A DNA stretch of 16,019 nt from an uncultured Mycoplasmatota bacterium (GTDB lineage: Bacteria > Bacillota_I > Bacilli_A > RF39 > UBA660): contig CAMOFW010000008.1 in NCBI GenBank assembly GCA_946613765.1, positions 1 through 16,019 of the forward strand, in the 5' to 3' direction. The notes below the pieces were generated by a model, which was not told the origin of the DNA, did no database searches, and was given only the letters and a program-made list of their open reading frames with translations. Below, piece after piece: positions 1 to 7,219 of the stretch; within the stretch, counting starts at the first letter, position 1, and every line of letters begins with the position of its first letter. The translations under genes and the position numbers were made by a program.

Positions 1-484
1 CATAGTCTATCCATAATCTTAAATCGTAAGTTACTTTTTCACCAGCAGCTAAATAGCCTCTAGTTAAATTCATACCATTCTTAGCATCTTCACTTAATCC
101 ATTTGTAGCATTACTTGAATAATGTTTAACAGAAGAATTAAAATATACATCCAAATTAGTTTCATCTAATGTAGAAGTATTTAATGTTTCTAATAAAACA
201 CTATATGAAGAAGCAACACTACATTGATTTGTTATAGTAAACTTATAAGGTGGTAAAATTTTACCTACATAATCTTGCATTGGATACATTTTATCTAAAT
301 TAATGTTACCAGCTCCACTAATATTTTCATCATTAAAAACAATATTAAAACATCCTACATCAATTGTATTAGTACTTTCTTGATGTACAGAAGTTGTCCA
401 AAGTGAATATGTAGTACCAATTGATACAGATATAACTATTACTAATGCAACTATTATCGAAACAATTGCTATCTTTTTTTGCAT
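1..484 (-). CDS. Exported TasA/camelysin-like surface protein, C-terminus cut by window edge (paralogue A)
   Basis: This is the N-terminal 161 residues of a gene that runs out of the window on the left. The protein begins with a short basic head (MQKK) and a hydrophobic stretch of about 20 residues, followed by TYSLWTTS and a motif around STNTIDVGCF. That pattern resembles the signal peptide and early strands of SipW-dependent TasA/camelysin-type exported proteins; this family assignment is an inference. The sequence is closely similar, block for block, to the N-terminal third of the adjacent gene at 578-1915, including ITNQCSVA, LLETLN and GLSEDAKNGM, so the two are tandem duplicates. The start at 484 is chosen because GGGTGATG lies just upstream at good spacing. 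An in-frame ATG 12 bases further upstream (496) has no usable ribosome binding site. It has its own promoter and lies beyond the terminator of the neighbouring paralogue. Confidence 0.8.
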   Translation of the reverse strand, partial: MQKKIAIVSIIVALVIVISVSIGTTYSLWTTSVHQESTNTIDVGCFNIVFNDENISGAGNINLDKMYPMQDYVGKILPPYKFTITNQCSVASSYSVLLETLNTSTLDETNLDVYFNSSVKHYSSNATNGLSEDAKNGMNLTRGYLAAGEKVTYDLRLWIDY

Positions 485-514
485 ATCATCACCCATATCC
501 TATTTTATACAATC

Positions 515-543
515 ATTATAACATTACATTTATATAATTTCCA
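515..543 (-). promoter_or_regulatory. Promoter of surface protein paralogue A
   Basis: Read on the minus strand, TATAAT lies at 520-515, preceded by TGT (extended -10). A 17-base spacer leads back to TGGAAA at 543-538, which matches four of six positions of the -35 consensus. The gene start is 30 bases downstream of the -10. Confidence 0.6.
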
Positions 544-546
544 CAT

Positions 547-579
547 AAAAAAAGTTGTTTAACATAAAACAACTTTTTT
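547..579 (-). terminator. Rho-independent terminator after surface protein paralogue B
   Basis: A perfect 13-bp inverted repeat (548-560 with 567-579) has a 6-base loop. It begins at the stop codon of the gene at 578-1915 and is followed on the minus strand by a run of seven T residues (rc of 547-553). Confidence 0.85.
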
Positions 580-1915
580 ATTCAGCTAATTGTAAGTACC
601 AATTATAAATATTGACCTCTGCAGTAGAAGGATTTGAAACATTTAACGAATATGCAATTAAAGATCTTCTAAAATTATCATAATCAAAATCTTCAGGTGC
701 AGAAACCGAACCTTCTGTGGAAACGCTGTAATGATAAGAAGGATCATATACTACCTTTATTTGTTGTCTAGCAACAGTTTGATTTAAAGCACTAGTAGTA
801 GTGCCATAATACAAAGGATAACCAATCATATGCTCAATTTCAGTTCCATCATGATATCCATTATCAGTATTTCCTATAACAAATGCACACATAGAATTAC
901 TTGGAAAAGATAATGAATATGACATATCAAAGTATGCACTATAATATTTTTCTAGATCAAATACTCTATCCCCAACAAAATATGTTGAACTATTTGTTCC
1001 ATCAGTTGCAAAATTTACTTTAACATATCCATCTTCAAATGATGATGTACTATTCCAATTTTGTATAGTATATCTTTCAATTCCATCCTTAACAATATAT
1101 TCTGCTAATTGTTTATGATAAGAACTATCTGTTGTTCCATCTGTATATGTAACTTTATATTTGGCATATTCTGCAGTTAATGGAAATTGACACTTACTAG
1201 TACCAATTGCAGTACCAACTTCATTTTGTATTCTTTCATTTCCGTAAAAGCATTCTAATGTTTGAACAGTTTTATCATTTTTAGTATCAATATCTAAAGT
1301 AACATTATCTTCACCAATAACCTTATTAGTAAATGAAGGTTTAGTAAATGTAGCTTCACTATTAACAACTACTCTACCATTCCATACCTTACCTTGAATA
1401 TTTGGTGTATCAGTAGTTACATCATAATCAATCCATACCTTTAAATTATATGTAATTGACTCTCCAGCACCTAAATAACCTGAAGCCAATTTCATACCAT
1501 TTTTAGCATCTTCACTTAAACCTTCAGTAATATTACTTACATAATGTTTTTTTGATGTATCATTAAAGTTTACATCCAATTTAGTTTCATCCATAGTAGA
1601 AGCATTTAATGTTTCTAATAAAACATTATATGAAGCAGCAACACTACATTGATTAGTAATACTAAACTTATATGGTGTTAACCCTTTAACAACTGCATCA
1701 GGCATTGGATAAGCTTTTTCAAGATTTATATTACCTGAAACTGTAAAACCTTCATCACTAAATGCAACTCTAAAACATCCAACATCGATTGTATTAGTAG
1801 ATTCTTGTTGTACAGATGTAGTCCAAAGAGAATATGATGTACCAATAGTAATAGTTACAATTAATAATATAGCGATTAATAAAGACACAATAGATATTTT
1901 TCTTTGCTTTTCCAT
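578..1915 (-). CDS. Exported TasA/camelysin-like surface protein (paralogue B)
   Basis: The protein has 445 residues from the ATG at 1915. A GTG nine bases upstream is also in frame, but it overlaps the AGGTGA ribosome binding site (1926-1921), so ATG at 1915 is preferred. A basic head (MEKQRK) is followed by a hydrophobic segment at about residues 7-25 and then SYSLWTTS, consistent with a secretory signal peptide. Residues 30-190 form the unit shared with the neighbouring gene at 1-484, ending near WIDYDVTTDTPNIQGKVWNG; the layout resembles SipW-dependent TasA/camelysin proteins of the biofilm matrix. The remaining roughly 250 residues, rich in Tyr, Ser, Thr and Asn, have no recognised motif. 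No second membrane segment, LPXTG motif or catalytic signature was seen. It is likely cell-surface or matrix material, but function is inferred only from the N-terminal layout. Confidence 0.85.
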   Translation of the reverse strand: MEKQRKISIVSLLIAILLIVTITIGTSYSLWTTSVQQESTNTIDVGCFRVAFSDEGFTVSGNINLEKAYPMPDAVVKGLTPYKFSITNQCSVAASYNVLLETLNASTMDETKLDVNFNDTSKKHYVSNITEGLSEDAKNGMKLASGYLGAGESITYNLKVWIDYDVTTDTPNIQGKVWNGRVVVNSEATFTKPSFTNKVIGEDNVTLDIDTKNDKTVQTLECFYGNERIQNEVGTAIGTSKCQFPLTAEYAKYKVTYTDGTTDSSYHKQLAEYIVKDGIERYTIQNWNSTSSFEDGYVKVNFATDGTNSSTYFVGDRVFDLEKYYSAYFDMSYSLSFPSNSMCAFVIGNTDNGYHDGTEIEHMIGYPLYYGTTTSALNQTVARQQIKVVYDPSYHYSVSTEGSVSAPEDFDYDNFRRSLIAYSLNVSNPSTAEVNIYNWYLQLAE

Positions 1916-1943
1916 TATATTCACCTATACCTTACTAATAATA

Positions 1944-1972
1944 AGTATACCATTTATTTATTATATTTACAA
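1944..1972 (-). promoter_or_regulatory. Promoter of surface protein paralogue B
   Basis: On the minus strand TTGTAA (1972-1967) is separated by exactly 17 bases from TATACT (1949-1944), which is preceded by TGG as an extended -10. This is among the best promoter matches in the window. Confidence 0.65.
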
Positions 1973-1975
1973 TTT

Positions 1976-2004
1976 AAAAAAAGTTATTATTTAAATAACT
2001 TTTT
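1976..2004 (-). terminator. Rho-independent terminator after gap
   Basis: An 11-bp inverted repeat (1978-1988 with 1994-2004) has a 5-base loop, followed on the minus strand by seven T residues. The stem includes the last codons of the GAPDH gene, and the stop codon starts the loop, so coding sequence and terminator overlap. Confidence 0.8.
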
Positions 2005-2991
2005 AGCTGTTCTCATCATTTGAGCTGTATAACCCATCTCGTTGTCATACCAAGCAATAACTTTAACTAATTGTTTTCCATCAACTTCAACAATTGATGT
2101 TGAAAGTAAATCAACTAAAGCACCACTCTTAATACCAATAACATCACTAGATACAATAGGATCATTACTTACTCTTAAGGATTCAGATGTATTATTAATA
2201 AATAAATTATTAATTTCTTCTACTGTTACATTCTTCTTTAATTCTAAAACTAAATCAACCATTGAACCATCACTAACTGGAACACGAAGAGCAATACCAT
2301 CTAGTTTACCATCCAATTCTGGAATAACTTTTCCAATAGCACTAGCTGCACCTGTTGAAGTTGGAACAATATTTTGTGCACAAGCTCTACCTCTACGAGA
2401 ATAAATGCCTTTTTTATGTGAAACATCAAGTGTTACTTGATCATTAGTATATGCATGAACAGTAGTCATAAATCCTTTTTCAATACCAATATTATCTTGT
2501 AATACTTTTAACACTGGAGCTAAGCAGTTAGTAGTACATGAAGCAGCACTTACTATTTCTTCACTGCCATCTAATATGTCATCATTAACGTTATATACAA
2601 CTGTTTTCATATCACCCTTACCAGGAGCACTAATTAAAACTTTTTTAGCACCAGCATCAATATGCTTTTTAGCACCTTCAATCGAAGTGAATAAACCAGT
2701 ACATTCTAAAACCAAATCTACTTGCAAATCTTTCCATGGTAAATTTACTGGATCTTTTTCATTATAAACTCTAATCTTTTTCTTACCAGCAATAATTATA
2801 TTTTCTTCATCATTACTAATCTCATTTATATGAAAATTTCTATGATTAGTATCATACTTTAAAAGATAAGCCAATTCCTCAGCACTACCTAAATCATTAA
2901 TAGCAACAACATTAAAATCAGTAGAAGTAATCATTTCTCTAAAAGCTAATCTTCCTATTCTACCAAAACCATTAATAGCAACTCTTATCAT
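1987..2991 (-). CDS. gap: Glyceraldehyde-3-phosphate dehydrogenase (phosphorylating)
   Basis: This cytosolic glycolytic enzyme converts glyceraldehyde 3-phosphate, phosphate and NAD(P)+ to 1,3-bisphosphoglycerate. Its 334 residues are the normal family length. The N-terminal Rossmann motif NGFGRIGR is at about residues 7-14, and the catalytic cysteine is Cys152 in ASCTTN (150-155). His179 in TVHAYTNDQ is the general base. PTSTGAA and RVPVSDGS are the usual C-terminal domain motifs. The S-loop reads LDVSHK where NAD-specific bacterial enzymes usually have LDLPHK, so cofactor preference is uncertain. The ATG overlaps the stop of the upstream nucleoside kinase (TAATG) and has an AAGGGGAT ribosome binding site, so the genes are translationally coupled. 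No other glycolytic gene is adjacent on the downstream side. Confidence 0.97.
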   Translation of the reverse strand: MIRVAINGFGRIGRLAFREMITSTDFNVVAINDLGSAEELAYLLKYDTNHRNFHINEISNDEENIIIAGKKKIRVYNEKDPVNLPWKDLQVDLVLECTGLFTSIEGAKKHIDAGAKKVLISAPGKGDMKTVVYNVNDDILDGSEEIVSAASCTTNCLAPVLKVLQDNIGIEKGFMTTVHAYTNDQVTLDVSHKKGIYSRRGRACAQNIVPTSTGAASAIGKVIPELDGKLDGIALRVPVSDGSMVDLVLELKKNVTVEEINNLFINNTSESLRVSNDPIVSSDVIGIKSGALVDLLSTSIVEVDGKQLVKVIAWYDNEMGYTAQMMRTAKKLFK

Positions 2992-4661
2992 TACTTATCC
3001 CCTTCCTTTCTAAATATTGAACCACCTATAAACTCTCTTATTATTGAATCTTCATCTACATATTCACTAGATATTGGATATATATATTCTAAATATCTAA
3101 TTAATCTTCTAGCTTCTTCTAAATATGGAGAATTATTATCTACAGAATATAACAATGGAATTGCAAATATTCTTAATACCCCTAATTCATATGGAAGTGA
3201 TGTATTAATAATCATATCTGCTTCACTTAAATAAGGGAAAATATTTTCTTCTTCACCTTGTCTAACACTATCCCATAAAGCTAATGTTCTATCAACATTA
3301 ACTGCTCTATTATTATTATCTCTAATAATTCTTCTAATTAATCTTAAATCAGTAGTAGATAAATAATTATGTCTATCTATCTTAACACTCATAAATGGAC
3401 TTAAATATACCTTAAATTTATCTTTCTTATCTATATCAGGAGTTAATTCATCATTTAATGAATGAATTCCTTCAATTAATATAATAGCATCTTTACTTAA
3501 CTTAGTCTTTTCTTCACTATATTCTCTTCTACCAGTTTTAAAATTATATGAAGGTAATCTAACCTCTTCTTCATTAGCTAACTTTCTTAAATCTTCATTT
3601 AATGTTTTAACATCTACAGCTCTAATAGATTCAAAATCATATTCACCATCATCTTTTAATGGAGTATCTTCTAAATTTAAGAAATAATCATCAGTAGATA
3701 TTAATAATACTTCTTTACCCATTGCCTTTAAACTAATTAATAATTTTTTAGCAGTAGTAGTTTTACCAGATGAAGAAGGTCCAGCTATTAAAACATATTT
3801 AACATTTTTATTTATAATTTGATTAGCACAATTAGTAATACTAATATTAAAATATGTTTCACATAGCTTAATAACATTCTTTGAGTATCCTCTAGCTACT
3901 TGTCTATTAATATCACTAACATATGGAATATGATAACTATTTAAAATATCATATGAATCTTTAAAACATTTAGTAATACCATCATAATTCTTATATTCAA
4001 CTAAATTAAATGTATGATTAGTAGGTAATACCAAAGCTAATTCTTTATCATCTATATAAACTAATTCAAAATCATTTAAATATCCAGTAGATATAGGCAT
4101 ATTATTAAAATAGTAATTATAATAATTCTTTAATTTATAAATAGTAACTATATCTGCATATAAATTATGAATATTTAATGCTTTTTCGAAAAACTTATGT
4201 TTATCATAATAATTAACAGCTTCTTTAGCCATTATATTAAACTTCTCTATCTTTAAATCTTGATTAATAATTTCATCCATACATTTTTTTAGTTTTAATA
4301 CATCTTCTTTAGTAAAATGTTCAACATTACTAATAGTAGTATGAATACCATTACCTATTGAGTGATTATAATTTACTTCAATGCCTAAACCAAATGTATC
4401 CTTTAAAGCAACCTCTAAAACAAACTTAAGTCCAGCTTGAGTCATTTTATATCCATCAATATCCTCTAAATCCATAAGAGTAATATTACAATCCTTTTTT
4501 AAGACATAATCAAAACCAACAATCTCATTATGTATTTTAGCTCCAACTATTTTATATTCACATACATCAGAGTTATTTAATACAATTTCTTGAATTGTTG
4601 TATTCTTACTAACAGTTATAGTTTTCTTATTATTAAGTACGATATTAATTGTATCACTCAT
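2991..4661 (-). CDS. TGS-domain nucleoside (uridine-type) kinase
   Basis: The 556-residue protein has three parts. Residues 1-65 resemble a TGS domain. Residues 70-240 resemble the second editing-like domain of threonyl-tRNA synthetase (HSIGNG near 100, FTKEDV near 116, KEAVNYY near 146). Residues 285-556 form a P-loop phosphoribulokinase/uridine kinase domain. Walker A is GPSSSGKT at 294-301, the acidic STDDYF motif lies at 322-327, and EGIHSLND at 397-404 is the usual metal- and substrate-binding segment. Long nucleoside kinases with this layout occur in Clostridia and relatives; they would phosphorylate a nucleoside such as uridine using a nucleotide donor, but the substrate is not readable here. 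The ribosome binding site is AAAGGGGA. It is the first gene of a two-gene unit with gap. Confidence 0.9.
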   Translation of the reverse strand: MSDTINIVLNNKKTITVSKNTTIQEIVLNNSDVCEYKIVGAKIHNEIVGFDYVLKKDCNITLMDLEDIDGYKMTQAGLKFVLEVALKDTFGLGIEVNYNHSIGNGIHTTISNVEHFTKEDVLKLKKCMDEIINQDLKIEKFNIMAKEAVNYYDKHKFFEKALNIHNLYADIVTIYKLKNYYNYYFNNMPISTGYLNDFELVYIDDKELALVLPTNHTFNLVEYKNYDGITKCFKDSYDILNSYHIPYVSDINRQVARGYSKNVIKLCETYFNISITNCANQIINKNVKYVLIAGPSSSGKTTTAKKLLISLKAMGKEVLLISTDDYFLNLEDTPLKDDGEYDFESIRAVDVKTLNEDLRKLANEEEVRLPSYNFKTGRREYSEEKTKLSKDAIILIEGIHSLNDELTPDIDKKDKFKVYLSPFMSVKIDRHNYLSTTDLRLIRRIIRDNNNRAVNVDRTLALWDSVRQGEEENIFPYLSEADMIINTSLPYELGVLRIFAIPLLYSVDNNSPYLEEARRLIRYLEYIYPISSEYVDEDSIIREFIGGSIFRKEGDK

Positions 4662-4691
4662 ATAACTATTCCCCTTTATTATCTATAGAAT

Positions 4692-4700
4692 ATTATACCA
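4692..4700 (-). promoter_or_regulatory. Extended -10 promoter of the nucleoside kinase-gap operon
   Basis: TATAAT at 4697-4692 is preceded by TGG. No convincing -35 hexamer is seen at the usual spacing. The region upstream is occupied by the terminator hairpin of the preceding minus-strand gene, so the promoter lies directly in that terminator's T-tract. Confidence 0.55.
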
Positions 4701-4737
4701 AAAAAAATCAAATTATGACACCATAATTTGATTCTTT
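4700..4737 (-). terminator. Rho-independent terminator after the membrane-anchored protein
   Basis: A perfect 12-bp inverted repeat (4706-4717 with 4722-4733) has a 4-base loop and can extend across one mismatch. It is followed on the minus strand by eight T residues (rc of 4700-4707). Confidence 0.85.
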
Positions 4738-4740
4738 ACA

Positions 4741-6501
4741 CTACATTGATAAATCTTGAGAATAATCAATTTGATTTAATGACATAGCTGGCATAAAATC
4801 ATACATAACACTATATAATACTTCACTAGCTTTATTTTGAATTTCATATAGTTCTTCTTGAGTCATTTCTTCAGCTCTCTTAACAAACATACTACTATTA
4901 TCTTTAATTTCAGCACCCTTAACAATATTAGTCTCACTATTAACATTAAAGTCAATATCTTCTTCTTCAACAGTAACTTTTACCTTAGCGCCTAATTTAA
5001 TAGTTTGTTTATCTCCTGAAACAACATTATCTAAATCCATATTAACACTAATTTTATTTTCTTCATATCCAGCATTAAAACTAATATTTACTTTACTATC
5101 AGACACTTCTTTAATAGATAATTCAACTGAATAAGTATTATCACTATAATAAATATTAAATGTCTTAGTATCACTCATGTAATTACCTTTTAATGTATAA
5201 GATGAATCACCTTTCATAGAAAATTGATAATTACCTTCAATATTATCTAATTCAAAAGTTTCTTCACTCTTAGGATTTCTTAAAGTCATACCAACAAAGT
5301 TACCAAATAAATTATCTACATAGATATCAGCAAAAATATTATCATATTCACCAACATCTTCTAAAGCATCTTTTAATTTCTTAGTTACATCTTCTTTACT
5401 TAAAGAAGTTAATCTAGATAATATTTCAATAGCTTCACTATCATTAATATATGCATTAATAATATCTTTTGAAATTTTACCAATATTTAATTCATAAGTT
5501 ACTTTAGTATAATTCTTATTTTGTCTACTACCATTAGACTTAGTAATATTCTTTTCATCAATACCATTTATAGTAGCAACTTTAGCCTTTTCAACTAATT
5601 TTTTAATATCACTTAAAGTAACAGATTGTTTAAATTCAAAATCTAATGAACTAGGCATATCAGTTTGATAAGAATATAAAGATAATTTATTAGATCCAAT
5701 AGTTAACTTATTATTCTTAAGTAATATGTTACCATCTATTAAATCACTACCTTCTTTATCTAATATAGCACTAATAAACATACTTTCTTTAGATAAATCA
5801 AATGCACTATCATATTTAATAGTATATTTATCTAAATTAGTTAAATCAATATTACTATCTTTATAATTAGATCCAAAATTAATATTACCTGATACTCCAA
5901 CAACATCTTTAGATGGATCAATTACTAAAAAACTCTTTTCTGCTTTATCAATAGAAGATATAACAGAATCATATACTTTAGTAATAGATGTTTTAACTAC
6001 ATTCTTTCCAGTTACTAATACAAAACTTGTATAGCAATAAAAACCAACTACAGCTAAAATTAATATTGCTATAATTGCAATAGCAATTTTAATTGCTGGA
6101 TTCTTCTTCTTTGGTCCATCAAAAGAAATACTTTCTTCAGGAGCTTCTTTAAATGGAGATTGAATTGCATCAGAAGTATTAACACTTTGAACTGGTTCAA
6201 CACTTGGAGCAACTTCAGTTTGATTATTAACTTGAGTTGTTTGAGAACTCAAATTATCACTTGGTGTTAATTCAACTGTAGGTTCAACACTAACTTGTGG
6301 TTGAACTTCGGCTTGTACAGGACTTTGAACAGTTGGTTCAACAGTATTTTGTACAGGTGTAGCTTCTACATTGTTATTAACTACATTATTATCAACAACT
6401 GGAGTAACATTATCAAAAGCACTAACAGGTGTACTAGTATCACTATTTGCATTGTTATTATCCATTGGATTTAATGGATTTAAATTATTATCATTATTCA
6501 T
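4741..6501 (-). CDS. Membrane-anchored protein with long N/Q/P/V/T-rich cytoplasmic head; unknown function
   Basis: The protein has 586 residues from the ATG at 6501. An in-frame TTG nine bases upstream abuts the AAGGAAGGG ribosome binding site and is less likely. Residues 1 to about 125 are low-complexity, dominated by Asn, Val, Pro, Gln, Thr and Ser. A basic stretch (GPKKKNPAIK) precedes one transmembrane segment at about 137-160. By the positive-inside rule the head is cytoplasmic and the remaining roughly 425 residues are outside. The outer part is rich in Lys, Asp, Ser and Asn with alternating hydrophobic residues that suggest beta-sheet. It has almost no cysteine and no catalytic motif I recognise. 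No family is assigned. It is a single-gene unit with its own terminator, divergent from clpP. Confidence 0.85.
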   Translation of the reverse strand: MNNDNNLNPLNPMDNNNANSDTSTPVSAFDNVTPVVDNNVVNNNVEATPVQNTVEPTVQSPVQAEVQPQVSVEPTVELTPSDNLSSQTTQVNNQTEVAPSVEPVQSVNTSDAIQSPFKEAPEESISFDGPKKKNPAIKIAIAIIAILILAVVGFYCYTSFVLVTGKNVVKTSITKVYDSVISSIDKAEKSFLVIDPSKDVVGVSGNINFGSNYKDSNIDLTNLDKYTIKYDSAFDLSKESMFISAILDKEGSDLIDGNILLKNNKLTIGSNKLSLYSYQTDMPSSLDFEFKQSVTLSDIKKLVEKAKVATINGIDEKNITKSNGSRQNKNYTKVTYELNIGKISKDIINAYINDSEAIEILSRLTSLSKEDVTKKLKDALEDVGEYDNIFADIYVDNLFGNFVGMTLRNPKSEETFELDNIEGNYQFSMKGDSSYTLKGNYMSDTKTFNIYYSDNTYSVELSIKEVSDSKVNISFNAGYEENKISVNMDLDNVVSGDKQTIKLGAKVKVTVEEEDIDFNVNSETNIVKGAEIKDNSSMFVKRAEEMTQEELYEIQNKASEVLYSVMYDFMPAMSLNQIDYSQDLSM

Positions 6502-6533
6502 ATATAACAACCCTTCCTTATTTTAACAATACA

Positions 6534-6551
6534 ATTTTATCATATATTTTA
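6534..6551 (-). promoter_or_regulatory. Promoter region of the membrane-anchored protein
   Basis: Two overlapping options exist on the minus strand. One is an extended -10, TGA plus TAAAAT (6542-6534), without a clear -35. The other is TAAAAT at 6551-6546 with TTGTCG at 6575-6570, 18 bases upstream. The second -35 would overlap, on the opposite strand, the -35 proposed for clpP. Confidence 0.4.
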
Positions 6552-6568
6552 AAAATAAACTACATATT

Positions 6569-6596
6569 TCGACAAAATATTAATTGTTTTTATACT
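6569..6596 (+). promoter_or_regulatory. Candidate promoter of clpP
   Basis: TCGACA (6569-6574, five of six to the -35 consensus) is followed after 16 bases by TATACT (6591-6596). Transcription would begin near 6603, about 25 bases before the proposed translation start. No CtsR-type direct repeat (GGTCAAA) or CIRCE element was found here. Confidence 0.5.
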
Positions 6597-6610
6597 AACA
6601 TATAAATACA

Positions 6611-6621
6611 AAGGAGATGAT
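6611..6621 (+). promoter_or_regulatory. Strong ribosome binding site of clpP that decides its start
   Basis: AAGGAGATGAT at 6611-6621 pairs with the 16S rRNA tail at ten of eleven positions. It points to a start at about 6628, where the codon is ATA, and not to the first in-frame ATG at 6859. The ATG embedded in it (6617) is in another frame and stops after four codons. Confidence 0.8.
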
Positions 6622-6627
6622 AAAACA

Positions 6628-7191
6628 ATAATACCAACAGTAATAGAAAAACAAAACAACAAGGAATACGCATATGATTTATATTCAAGATTATTAAAAG
6701 ATAGAATTATATTTCTCACAGGTGAAATAAATAATACTATATCTAGTATCATAGTAAGTGAATTACTATATTTAGATAGTATTAATCACGATGATATATC
6801 ACTATATATTAATTCACCAGGAGGTGAAATAACATCAGGTCTTGCAATATATGACACAATGAACTTCATTAAAAGTGATGTAAAAACAATATGTGTTGGT
6901 CTTTGTGCATCAATGGGAGCTTTCTTACTCTCATCAGGAAAAAAAGGAAAACGATACTCTCTTAAGAATTCTGAAATAATGATTCATCAACCGTTAGGAG
7001 GTGCTGAAGGTAAAGCAACGGATATTCAAATAGCAGCAGATCATATAATGAAAACTAAAGATAAAATGAATAAGATACTTGCAAAAAATACTAATCAAGC
7101 CTTAAAAAAAATCCTTAAAGATACCGAAGCAGATTATTATATGAATGCTAAAGAAGCTAAAGAATATGGTCTAATTGATGAATTAATATAA
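6628..7191 (+). CDS. clpP: ATP-dependent Clp protease proteolytic subunit, apparent ATA start
   Basis: ClpP is the serine protease chamber that degrades proteins fed by Clp ATPases. From the codon at 6628 the product is 187 residues, starting (M)IPTVIE, which aligns with the conserved ClpP N-terminus. The catalytic triad is complete: Ser95 in CASMGAF, His120 in MIHQPLGG and Asp169 in TEADYY, all offset by three from the Bacillus subtilis residues. YSRLLKDRI (19-27) and [11 protein letters not shown] (59-69) are also intact. No ATG, GTG or TTG occurs in frame between the preceding stop (6556-6558) and ATG 6859, which would remove 77 conserved residues. The near-perfect ribosome binding site supports 6628 as start. 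A G-to-A change of ATG, real or a sequencing error, is the simplest explanation. The gene is alone and forward, and shares a bidirectional terminator with the convergent kinase-like gene. Confidence 0.93.
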   Translation: MIPTVIEKQNNKEYAYDLYSRLLKDRIIFLTGEINNTISSIIVSELLYLDSINHDDISLYINSPGGEITSGLAIYDTMNFIKSDVKTICVGLCASMGAFLLSSGKKGKRYSLKNSEIMIHQPLGGAEGKATDIQIAADHIMKTKDKMNKILAKNTNQALKKILKDTEADYYMNAKEAKEYGLIDELI

Positions 7192-7219
7192 AAAAGCATA
7201 GATTATCTATGCTTTTTTT
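7191..7219. terminator. Bidirectional terminator between clpP and the kinase-like gene
   Basis: An 11-bp inverted repeat (7191-7201 with 7207-7217) has a 5-base loop. It is followed by seven T on the plus strand (7213-7219) and by a T-run on the minus strand. It starts at the last base of the clpP stop codon, and the minus-strand stop codon (7205-7203) lies in the loop. Confidence 0.85.

Noticed and set aside
2042..2767. Plus-strand open frames at 2042-2404 and 2576-2767
   Set aside because: They lie opposite the certain gap gene, have no ribosome binding site, and their products have no recognisable features.
6617..6631. ATG 6617 with frameshift into clpP
   Set aside because: The ATG lies inside the ribosome binding site and stops after four codons; although AAAA could allow slippage, there is no spacing for initiation there.
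6549..6752. Minus-strand open frame overlapping the clpP N-terminal region
   Set aside because: It is antisense to the conserved ClpP N-terminus and the clpP promoter region.
6859..7191. clpP starting at ATG 6859
   Set aside because: This would remove 77 conserved residues including SPGGEIT and leave the strong ribosome binding site at 6611 unexplained.
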